Shown: in pieces, positions 1-9,880 of the stretch | Position numbering within the stretch: position 1 is the first letter of the stretch | Layout of the letters: each line of letters starts with the position of its first letter | Assembly: GCA_001600455.1 (NCBI GenBank) | Contig: BCKC01000003.1 | Span: forward strand, 496,001 to 560,000 | Direction of reading: 5' to 3' | Source: Endocalyx cinctus | Lineage: Eukaryota; Ascomycota; Sordariomycetes; Amphisphaeriales; Apiosporaceae | DNA length: 64,000 nucleotides | Translations under genes and position numbers: made by a program | The notes under the pieces: model-generated | Told to the model about the DNA's origin: nothing | Database searches by the model: none | The model's input: only the letters and a program-made list of their open reading frames with translations

Positions 1-742
1 TTTTCAAACCAACGTTGAAGAAAGAAAGGTAATGTAAGCTAGGGATGCAGCCTGCCAACAATACTTAAGTACTGTATCACAGCAGCTTCCAAGGTTCAAG
101 CTTTTGACATCAATCGAAGCTATTAGAATCTTGGAGGAGTGGCAATTATGCCGGATTTATTATAATAGGAAGGCGGTATTGAATATACCGCCTAAATCAC
201 TTATTAAGGAGTTAGGCAGTTAGGCTGTTAGTGAGGTATCTCATCAACCACACCATCTAACATCTCCAGCGAAGCCCAGAGGTTAGAAGCATAAGGTTTA
301 ACCCTATCCATTTGATGGTAGGAAGGATAATATTTTGGCATAGTGAATGCGTTAAACGGTCAGTTAATGAGAGGGCTTTTCAAATCATCTCTGATAGTTG
401 TGGCGGTCGTGTGCCGCCTTTTAACTGATTTGAAACAAGAGAGTACAGAGTATATGGGTTGGTTTTTAAATTAATTTTTTTTATTACTTTCAGGCGAGGA
501 AAAGACTATGATACCTCGGGTAGTCATCATAAAAGGGTAACAGTATTATAATGTTTAACATATATAGGCTCTTGAACCCCTTTGATAAAATATTAAAAAT
601 CATTATAGATATAATATGGGTTTCTTTCCTTGGTAATCATGATCGTTCATTCCTCTTCCATTGGGAAATCAGATTTCCCAAAACTTGTATGTACCTTGCT
701 CCAGATGTAGATGGTACATGCATGTTTGGATAGGTTTCCTTA
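1..742. other. Spacer downstream of ERG7
   Basis: I found no supportable gene here. A frame with no ATG (about 35-225) stays open for roughly 60 codons and ends in a stop, so it could be the tail of a decayed ORF, but I recognise no family. A 9-bp inverted repeat, AGGCGGTAT / ATACCGCCT with a 5-base loop, lies at 171-193. A looser GGCGG...CCGCC pair follows near 404-418. The stretch ends at the ERG7 stop codon and will hold its 3' UTR. Confidence 0.4.
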
Positions 743-3129
743 TCAGACCACCTTTTCGTTTGGATACTTTGTAGAAAACATACCTAATGCCTTAATAACA
801 AAGGTAAATTTGTAGTTGGGATATGTTATCATGCAACTCTTGTTGAATACACCTTCGATAGCTTCCTGTTCCCATTCGCCATTAGGCTGCTGCCTATCCA
901 TGAGGAGTTTGATTCCCTTCTTTATGGGTTCTACGTCCGGATAGTTGGCCTTCATCAACGCAATCAACGCCCAGGCCGTCATGACCACCTGGGATCCTGT
1001 GGGATGTTCTGTGTAGATCATTTGTTCGCAAGACTATGGTATCGTGTTAGGGACAAGGATGGGTATATCGGATACTGCTTTCAGATTATGAAGACTTACC
1101 TTGTAGCTTTCTGACCAGCCTCCGTCTTCCCTTTGTTTGGAGATCAAGAAATCGCAAGCTTTCTTCGCGTGCGAGCTGTTACCGTACGTTTCGCCGATGC
1201 TCCGTAAACTCTCGAGCGCAAACATCATGGCATATGTGTAGCAGATAGCCCAGTTTCCGTACCAGGATCCGTCCGGCTGTTGATATGATTTAATCCACTT
1301 TAAGCAACGGCCGACAAACGCTTTGATCTCCTCCGCTCTGTAGTCAGGCCAGTGCTCTTGGAAGAGCGAGAGCACCGTCAACACCGCCGTCGTGCATTCG
1401 ACATAATCGTACTCCACCATAATCTTGCCAAACACTTCAGCCGCGTTCAACATCTCTAAAAGCTCGCTCCCCCTGGTCGGTTCATACGAAGAACAGGCCC
1501 CAGACGGGTTCTGGTATACTAGAAGAGTGTCAACGGCATCAAAAATCCGTCGATCATCTAGCAGCTGCGGATAACCCGGCGTCTTTTGCAGTAAAATAAC
1601 CGATCTCAGACCCTCCGCTACGCAATCGCAAACAGCGTAACCCTGATCTTTGTTACTAAATGGCCAACCGCCTTTACGCTGTTGGCGATAGCAAATATCC
1701 TGGTCCTTCACATTTTCACGGATTTGCTGATCGTCGAGAAATTTCAGTGCCTTTGTCAGCATAGGCCGCCAGCGTTCATCTTGTTCAAGACCGGCGTCTA
1801 TCACAGCTTGGATTAAGAAAGCCGTATCCCAGCATTGTACGCCATTCGTACCGTTGCATAGCATTCCTTCGGCGTTGACCCATAAAGCATCCTCCAGTCG
1901 TTCTATATGTCTCCGGACCGTATACGCACCTGGCCCGTCGCGAATATAGCAAACAACCGTGTTCATAGCGGCGTTGACAGGTGCTAAGTCGGCGAAATCG
2001 GTGTTTTCGTCTTCCATATCAACAAGCTTGCTGACCCAGTCCATGGCCCTCCGATCAATGAAATTCGGTCGTAAATAGGGTCTCCAAATATTTACGAGAC
2101 CCCAGTTCAGGGTATTCAGAAGCCAAGATTTCGGGTGATAGTTATCCCTAGGACATATGGTATTTCGGTTGCCAATCCAGTTGATCTGGTCCCACGATGC
2201 AGTGAACATTTCCTGTCGGAGACTCCTAATTAAATCAGTCTCCTCGCAAGACCATCTCTTGTTCCAAACGTAGCCCATAGGTAAAAAGACTTGTCGTATG
2301 TGAATCCACCATCTCCAGGGCGCGAACGGGACCCAGTCCGGTAAGAGCCAGATCTCGGGCGGGACTGGATTCACGATGTCCCAGTGACAGACGCCTAAGA
2401 CAGCCAGCCAAAACTTGGCCCAATGCGGTGCATGGGTAGCACCTCCCAGCTTATGTAGAGTTCCTCGAGCTTTGACCATGACCGGGTGTTCCGGGTCAAC
2501 GCCGACGAGTCGGAGTGTGACGTAATTTAACGACGTGCCCAAAACGGTACTTTCTCCTTCTATATGTAGACCCCAACCTCCGTCGTCGGGATTGGCGCGT
2601 GCGAAAAGGTAGTTCTTGATCTCTGTGGCGACGTACCACGGAATTGGGGTTTTGGTTGCGTACCAAGTTATGACAACGCCGGGTAAAAGAAACATGGGAC
2701 CGCTATAGTCGCATCCCCAGGAACCGGAGGGTAATTGCAGCTTTTCGAAGAAGGTAAGTCCATTATTTACCGCGTCTAGAGGCTTCTTTGGCTCGGGGAG
2801 GCTGGGAAGTTCCTATAATATATGACTTACGTTAGTATGTGTATACCTTCTTGTTAATCACATATATATGATCTTTGCGCAGTCCTCACCAGATCCATTC
2901 CCAAATACCATTTGTCGGCTAAGGTTTGGGGCCATTTCTTTGCAGCTTCGTCATCTTCGAGATAGTGCCAGGTAAAACGGCCACCCTCGTCCAACATGCG
3001 CCATCTTGTCCGATCTGTACTATCTTCAAGGCGCGGTTGGGTCGTCGCGACGCTGCTCATAGACTTCTTTTCGTGAACGCCATTTACGCCATTGGCCTTG
3101 GCGGAGGTCTTCGATCGAGTTGTTACCAT
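743..3129 (-). CDS. ERG7: Oxidosqualene cyclase, lanosterol synthase type (747 aa, 3 exons)
   Basis: Cyclises 2,3-oxidosqualene to a sterol skeleton, the first cyclic step of ergosterol synthesis, at ER or lipid-particle membranes. The exons are 2890-3129, 1100-2812 and 743-1033. The introns are 77 bp (2813-2889, with a TACTAAC branch) and 66 bp (1034-1099). The length of 747 aa is normal for the family. QW-type repeats are present (DGGW, GSW, GEW), as are the DNxxxP/APVNAAMN core and GTNGVQ. The catalytic Asp is D476 in DCVAE, where most fungal enzymes read DCTAE. The family WCHC/WxHTR segment reads WIHIR and keeps its His. Residues 715-721 read NKSCMIT, close to the NKSCAIS signature of lanosterol synthases and unlike the APPGGMR of protostadienol synthases. 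No P450 or other tailoring gene lies nearby, so a housekeeping role is likeliest. A diverged paralogue cannot be excluded. Confidence 0.9.
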
Positions 3130-4835
3130 AATGGGAATGATATCTGAGAGGTATATCTATTAAGGCCACGATCAATTGGGGTCAATACGTCCATAAAAGT
3201 AGGATGTTAAGCTGCGAGGAGGATGACACTCCAGCTTTTTAAATGCAATTGATCGATATTAATATTTATTATGGGCAGATGGAACGGACTTGGAAGCTTT
3301 TAGGGGTCTGGATGGGGAATTTTCAGGGGTTTAAAATCCCATTAGTGCTGAAAAAAACACTTTGATAGTACTAATCCAACTAATCCAAGCAGTCAAGTAA
3401 CTAAATCCGTCCCGCTAAGTACTTAAGTATTTTAGGTCGCCGCTTGAATTTGTCACGGACTGTTAACGGTGTCCGAATAAGTCCAGTATGCACTTTACTG
3501 GCGTTCAGAATATTATCTTAGATGCACATAAATATAATTTGTACTTAAGTTGTACGATGTTAAGATTATCCTTTTTCATGAGACGAAGCCATCTTTTTAC
3601 ACGCTCAGCATCTTATTATCTATGTTGACCGAGAATCCAAAGTTTAGTGATAATTATAGCATATATATAAGTACAGAGTACACCAAGTCCACTTTGTGAC
3701 AAACAGATACCTATTCAGCTACTCTGTACTCTCCCCCACTTGGGTATTTAAATAGTAGTTATTTCAAGTACGAAAGAGCGGGTTTTATTCCATGTAACAT
3801 ATGATTCTACCAAGTCAATACGATTACTTCTGCTCTCTGCAAATCTACCCAATATTATTAACCTTTTATACTACAGGAGAAAATATATATACATATAATG
3901 GATATACATAGTAATTATAAAGAATATGAAGGGTACTGTCTTCATAAGCTTACTTTAAAGCGGCGTGTACGGCTTTTCATAATCGGAATTCCGTAGGAAG
4001 CTGTGTACTTTGTACCGAGTACAGATAGACAGAGCTGACAGAGTAATCGTGAGATTATCATATGCCACGCCCCGCTAGTTTTCGAATGCTCAAGCTCCAT
4101 TTTTCTAGGTTAAGTGACTGTGTACCTGTCAGCCTGTCAGCCTGTATAAATAGAGCAACCCACAACACGGAAGGGCCAGAGTTCAGAATCAGTATGGGCA
4201 CGCCCTATACTGACAGCTATCTTACACTAGTAGTTAGTACTAGGCAGTACCTAGAGGCTAGCTGCCTAAGTAGGTACCTACGGGTAGTAATCTACTAATT
4301 ATTTACTATTTACAGGTGCGGAAGGAGGATTGTTGCGCTATGTCTTACTACAACTAGAACCTACATGTAGATAGATCATGAGGTCAATAAAATTTCTCAA
4401 GTTTCCGGGGTCTCTTCTCAATCCCTCATATATCTTTACCTACCCAATCATTACAGTCTATATACCAGACACAAAGTACTTGCATACTTTAGTAGTAGTC
4501 TTTCGGAATTAGTCCATACCTCAGGTAGGTACACGCATATCCACGGATGTAGCCCTATTAGTGTACGGTAGTTGCTTGCAAAAGTCTCCAGCTGACTAAG
4601 GCAGCTATTAAAAGTTAAGATGCTGGATATAGATACTTCTGTACTTGTAAATCCACAAGCAGTATGTCTGTCCACCTTCCTTAGTTTAATGTCCATCTTC
4701 ACTTTCGAGTTCAAGCCTGAAGCATATCGACAATATATAACCCAATTTACTGTTCATATACGTGCAGGCACCAAGGTATATCTGGATAAGCATACACAAA
4801 TACAGTTAAGTTAAACAGGTGACATTTTACTCTTC
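3130..4835. promoter_or_regulatory. Divergent spacer between ERG7 and SPO11
   Basis: This 1.7-kb spacer separates two divergently transcribed genes and should hold both promoters. It is AT-leaning and carries several CTTAAGTAC/GTACTTAAG words (around 3418 and 3541). Tracts near 4220-4290 are full of TAGTA and TAGGTACCTA words. Short ORFs here (for example 4062-4298 and 4451-4714) have no recognisable content. I could not identify a specific factor site. Confidence 0.4.
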
Positions 4836-6340
4836 ATGGCGATGGATGCGTCGAGTAATTTAACTCACGTTCCTCAATATGAGTCTAACGACTCTCAAAG
4901 TACAATTAACTTCCCAAACCCTTTAGAAAACGAGTTGCAAGTAGGAATGGTGATCAACAAGATTGAAGAACTCCTGGGATCACTCGTAGATGCGCTTCTG
5001 GAAAATCGTGAATTATCCATACCACTCCGCAGTCGTCGCTCTAATAACACAAGAGTTTTAAGATTTCCGGCAAACACAGGTACTGAGTTGAAAAAGTTTA
5101 GTAGGTGCAACTTCAACATCACTATCTACACTGCCGCCAATGTATCAACCTTTGCCGCTGTCGCCTCTTTTTCCGTTGCCTTACTTATCCAGACATTTCC
5201 TTATTTTCGAATAACTTATCATTCTATCATTCTATTTATAGCGTGTCTAGTCACTATACTCCATATATCTCATACCGCTCTTGTATCTGGTCACATCGTT
5301 ACGAAGAGAAATATATATTATCAGAATCCCGGCCTCTTCGGCTCTCAGAATTACGTGAACAATCTCGTAGACGACATTGCATATACTTTTGGTATTGGGA
5401 GGGATGACCTAAACATAGTATGCATAAGTACCGCTGTACAGTGCTAGTACTAGTATCGGTACCAGCACCAGTTCCTACTCTCTCTCCATACCGGAATTAA
5501 TGTCTTCTAGGTTGCCACCAGTAAGGGGATTATTTCAGGAAATATCACGATAACTACTCATCGCGGAAAGGTTCTTGACTGTGCAAACCATCCGACTGGT
5601 ATCTCGATCCCACCTAGAAGTACGATTAAACAAATCAGTATTGGCAGGGCAAAATGGGTTTTAGTTATAGAGAAGGACGTACGTGCCTGAGCCATTTTAA
5701 ATATCTCGCGTGACGTACTAAGACTAGATACAGGCAACGTTTCGTGGATTAGCTGCTTCGCGGTATTTTCAGACATCAGCAGCCGATAGGGGCGTCCTCG
5801 TTACCGTAAGTCACGATTCGCACAAGCATACCATGAAGGTTCGGTGCTGACAAGCCACAGGGTAAAGGGTACCCCGACCACAACACAAATCAATTCCTTC
5901 ACGCACTTCACTCATCCTTTCCTCAACTCTCGATTTATGCCCTCGTTGATTTTGATCCACACGGGATCGAGATTATGTATACCTACAAGGGAAAGGACCG
6001 ACATGACGAAGGTTTACGATTACCTGGTCTCTGTTGGCTTGGGCCTAAGAGTGACGACGTTCTTGAACAGGGCCAGCGAGGGGACGATTCAAGCCAGGCC
6101 CGATCAACTGCTTCTTTGTTGGTATTGACGATGGGAGACCGGGGTAAGGCTTCAAAGCTCTTGCAAAGAATTGGAGACACCGAGGATGCGACCCTCTTTG
6201 ACGTAGAAATAGTCAGAGAACTTCAGTTGATGCTCTTCCTCAATATCAAGGCTGAGATACAGGCTGTTGATAATTATGGTGATATAATTCAATGGCTAGA
6301 CGAGAAGCTTGTTGGAGAAGTTTCGGACGATGTATCCTAA
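4836..6340 (+). CDS. SPO11: Meiotic recombination nuclease SPO11 (386 aa, 5 exons)
   Basis: Topoisomerase VI-A-like transesterase that makes the double-strand breaks starting meiotic recombination, acting in the nucleus. The exons are 4836-5100, 5242-5417, 5511-5678, 5734-5805 and 5861-6340, giving exactly 387 codons. The winged-helix/5Y-CAP part holds TKRNIYYQNPGLFGSQ, with the active tyrosine in IYY (about residue 115), followed by a DDIAYTFGIGRDDLNIV block. The Toprim part holds WVLVIEKDATF (metal-binding Glu), GKGYPD and ALVDFDPHG (the paired Asp). The C-terminus has the family ELQLMLFLNIKAEIQAV motif. Intron 1 (141 nt) is a multiple of three and has no stop, so its retention would insert 47 hydrophobic residues. 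The gene implies meiotic ability; no clear inactivating change is visible. Confidence 0.95.
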
Positions 6341-7035
6341 GTTAGCACTGAGGTTGATACACTATTTTATACCTACGACTATCAAATTCAAGCTAAAAGC
6401 TAATAATAGTACTATAAAAATAATCCCTGATAATAAATAATACAAGTAAACAATCGGCTTTTTTTTTTTTTCTCTCTCTCTCTCATAAATATTTTTCGAG
6501 ACAGAATTATGATAACGTAAAAGTTAGAAATTTACACACCAAGATACTAAAGAAAAAATATATAGAAATCATGAATTAAGGTAGGAAGAAGAAGTATTAG
6601 GACCCGTAGACTTACTTCTCAGTACCGCGTGGACTTTGAAGCTCTTTCAGACAAGTGTATCACGTGATTGATCATACTAAAAGTCGTACCACCAATCAGG
6701 CACAAATCGATGTGGAATTCTTCCATGAAAATAATTCGCAGCTCCTCCTTCATAATACAGTCCGGAAGATATACATACGTTAATCCGTGTTTCTAATAGG
6801 ATTTTTCAGGGCCATATCACAATTGTGCACTAAAAATCCCTTGCGAGTATATTTCAACACGTTTTCCCTTGTGCTACAGCAAAGACCGACCTGAGTGAAA
6901 AGGTGAAAAATTATTAGGATCAAATAAGAGCATAAGGATTTGCATTTGGTCGGACTTCTCTCGGCTATCAACTTGTCTTCATCTAGGTCTATTTTATGTT
7001 GAAGATTTCCTCACTTCGATATTTATAGAGAAATT
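6341..7035. promoter_or_regulatory. Spacer between SPO11 and the YAR1-like gene
   Basis: Holds the SPO11 3' end and the promoter of the next gene. A pyrimidine tract of T13 followed by TC repeats lies near 6460-6484. The perfect palindrome ATCACGTGAT at 6659-6668 is a CACGTG E-box of the type bound by Cbf1 or bHLH factors, about 370 bp before the next start codon. No gene is visible. Confidence 0.4.
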
Positions 7036-7981
7036 ATGGCACCGTCGAAGCTCTCCGAAGAGGAGATAGATGATCTGATCTATCTGGCCCGAGCCGGTGA
7101 AGATGCAGAGCTCACCGAGATGCTACAAGAACTTTCAACCCGAGAAAAAGCCGCCGGTGGCGTTATTTCTATCGCCGAGATACTCGCGGCTGCCAGAGAT
7201 GAGGGAAAGGCCACTTGCTTGCATATGGCGGCCGCGAATGGGCATTCAAGTACGTCTTGTCTTGGTTTTTCTTCCCATCAGACCTACCCATTTCTTATCA
7301 CGAGCTTCTATTCCCGTATTAAATCATTATTCTTGATATTTTACAAGCTGCTGTCGCCAGATAGGAGCACGCACGTCATAGGGCTTCATCTCATGGGGTA
7401 CGGCGGTACGAAAGGCCCATATAGTTCGATTCTATCAGAGATCAGAACTTAAACTATGTCACCATATATTCTGTTTGACTCATTTTGTACACACTCGATA
7501 TATTTTATTCTCACTAACATGCGATTGTCATATAGAAACCGTGACACTCATCCTATCATACTTGCCAACAAAAAAGGAGACAGCTACGTCTGCGACTGCA
7601 GCAACCCCTCCTACATCAAAATCAGACGACTCAGTATCATGTTCTAAAGCAGAAGGGGAAGACTCTTCCTCTGAAGTACCCGGCTATATCGATGCCCAGA
7701 ACATATTTGGTAACACTGCTCTACACTGGGCATGCTTAGGCGGTCACCTGGATATCGTCAAGCTCCTTCTGTCGAGGGGTGCGTCCCCTGCTCTTGCTAA
7801 CGACAAGGACCAAATACCTTTGGATATGGCTGCTTTCAATAACCACATGCATGTGGTAGATTACTTTCTAAGCCAAAGCAAAGATTTGGAGGGTGATAAT
7901 GCAAAAGAGGGTGGATTAGGAAAGGCTACGGAGGATGTCGAAATGAGCGGCGAGGGTGACGACGAGGAGGTCGGCGGTTAA
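7036..7981 (+). CDS. YAR1: Small ankyrin-repeat protein, YAR1-like (219 aa, 2 exons)
   Basis: The exons are 7036-7249 and 7536-7981. The 286-bp intron is long for this window; it has a GTACGT donor, a CTAAC branch and a TATAG acceptor, and the two exons sum to 220 codons. The N-terminal helix (SEEEIDDLIYLARAGED) is followed by ankyrin units: one ending in ATCLHMAAANGH, then NTALHWACLGGHLDIVKLLLSRGA and a third unit. An acidic tail closes the protein. This layout and size match fungal Yar1, the chaperone that escorts ribosomal protein uS3 (Rps3) to the nucleus, but ankyrin repeats are generic, so the assignment is by architecture. A segment rich in Ser, Thr and Ala separates the repeats. A further small exon inside the long intron is possible. 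Confidence 0.75.
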
Positions 7982-8750
7982 CTGGTTTCTGCTTTTAAAA
8001 AAAAAGAAAAAAAAAGGAGAAAAAAATGAGCTTCTCAAAGAAACTCAAATCATAACACTAGATTACTGATGCACAAAACATTTACTCGCAACCTTTTATT
8101 CTTCAATATATTGCGGATTCGTGAATAGCAAATTTTTGCGTAGGATGTCTGGCTGAGCAGGTCTCATGCCCCCGATAAGACCTTATACTACATCATCGAG
8201 CAAAGATTCAGTGTAAGTTTCCATGTAATCAACGGACAACCTTGGGAATGTACCTTATATATATTTAAGGCAACGGGAGTTTATTTTCTTTTGATAATGT
8301 GTAAAAAACATAAGAACGAGAATCCGATATTATTAAAAAACTATCCTCATATTGATTCATTACAGCATCAATATCTCTCAATGTCCTTACGTCCTTGTCT
8401 AGTTATTCTTATGAAATATTAAATAATTACATAGACTAGAACATAGAAACAGAAGATAAATTACTAACACGTGTATTCAAGAAAGAGCAAATAATTAGCT
8501 CGTAAGTTAACATTCACCCCAATATCTAAATTTTTGTTTAACATACTTAGATTCATTCCAATAAATATACAAAGAACCCATGATGCTTGAAGTACGGTGA
8601 CATGTAAGTGAGAAACAATGCCTCATTAATTCATAATACAATCTGATGAAGTAGGTCTACTGACCACATGAAGCTTTTCAGAGATGAGAGAAACGATTAT
8701 CTTAGTTTTCCATCCGACGTGAGGAAACCCCCCCGAGTGTATCATTAGTA
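7982..8750. other. Convergent spacer, no gene seen
   Basis: This spacer lies between two converging genes and is AT-rich. It begins with an A-rich tract after the YAR1-like stop. No coding potential or structured element stands out. Confidence 0.35.
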
Positions 8751-9880
8751 TTATCCTAAAACTGCAACACCGTTGATTTCGAAGTCCTGTACCTGTGCCT
8801 GTGCTTCTTCGAAATCTTGCCGAGGATCTAGAGCAACGTGAACAACAACGCCTCTTGGTGGACCATCGACGGCTAGATAATTAAGGGTCATTTTAGCTTA
8901 CAGTATAACCCAAAAGATTCTTAAGTTAGTTAGAGTTTATTTGAACTTACAGGCACTCGTATGAAGCCTGCCTGTCCACCTGTTGTGATTCCAGTGACGG
9001 GAAAAGGCATTGTCGACATGGCCTATATCCTCGGCCAGCCCCATCATGCCCAAGATGACACCCAATTCACCACCAAGGCCCTGAGATTGTCGAGTGTTGT
9101 ACATGTTCCTATAGCTCGACGGTATCAGAGTCCCAATCCAACTAGCAGGTGCTCTCATGGCGTATTTATGTTGGCCGTTCGAATCAGCCCGGCTGACACC
9201 GTCACCGTTATGAGAGAAATGTAGCGCGTACACCCTATCATACGGAGGAGCATTTAACCGCATGCTTTGGATAGTTACGTCAATGTCCACGTAGACGCAG
9301 GGTAAAAATACGCCGCAGTCAAAGACGCTTGTCGTTCTGTATTCCGGACACTGTTGCCAGATCCACTGTACGTTCCCGGCTTCGTCGACATGCCGCATAT
9401 GACATCCAATACTCCCCTCCGTGCCGGGCCCAAGAGGACGACTCCACTGAAGGTCATCATCGAGGGATACTCTCCCATTTTGGTATCTGTATACTCGTCC
9501 GGGGTTCTCCGGACCATATTGATCGTGATCCACTGGCGGGAGTATGTTGCCAAACATATCTGCATGTGGCACGTACAGCTCGTTCATAGAAATCTCGCTT
9601 ACAGCGAAGTAAAAGGTACAATCCACTCGCCTAGGTCCACGTGAGCTACGGTCGTATCCTTTACCGGATCGGTGTTCCTTGCGAGGGTGGCTCTTGCTCT
9701 GTGTTTTTAGATATGAGTTAAAATTTCTTAATCTTCTCGTTGCGAAAGGCAGAAATCAACTAATAGACATCATCCACTCAATTCATAGACCTCGAAAGGA
9801 AAATTCGATAATAGATTCGACACTGAAAACTTTTCTGAACCTAGTATTATTAGGACAAATATTGGCAATGCTCTGTGCAT
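8751..9880 (-). CDS. Unrecognised protein, probably secreted
   Basis: I do not recognise this family. The well-supported part is a long open frame (8951-9626, open further upstream) joined by a 78-bp intron (8873-8950; GTAAGT donor, CTAACTAAC branch, CTAG acceptor) to a last exon 8751-8872. That exon adds 39 residues rich in Val, Gln and Glu, ending GVAVLG. The frame has no ATG between the in-frame stop near 9756 and 9626. A candidate first exon starts at ATG 9880, just after a TATATAAAG box, and encodes MHRALPIFVLIILG, which looks like a signal peptide; a phase-0 join to an acceptor near 9703 is possible, but its donor is weak. An internal ATG (MNELYVPH) is the fallback start. The body has five cysteines (including CGVFLPC), many His, Asn and Tyr, and no transmembrane span. 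The N-terminus is uncertain; the body is solid. Confidence 0.55.

Noticed and set aside
743..3129. Cyclase as the core of a triterpenoid gene cluster
   Set aside because: No P450, acyltransferase or other tailoring gene is nearby; the neighbours are meiotic and ribosome-related, and the NKSC signature fits lanosterol synthase.
5105..5407. Apparent transmembrane segment and alternative 100-aa frame within SPO11
   Set aside because: The hydrophobic stretch comes from translating intron 1; splicing restores the canonical FT-CLVTILHISHTALVSG sequence.
9329..9644. Plus-strand ORFs opposite the orphan protein
   Set aside because: They overlap the minus-strand gene, which has a spliced extension and better codon structure.
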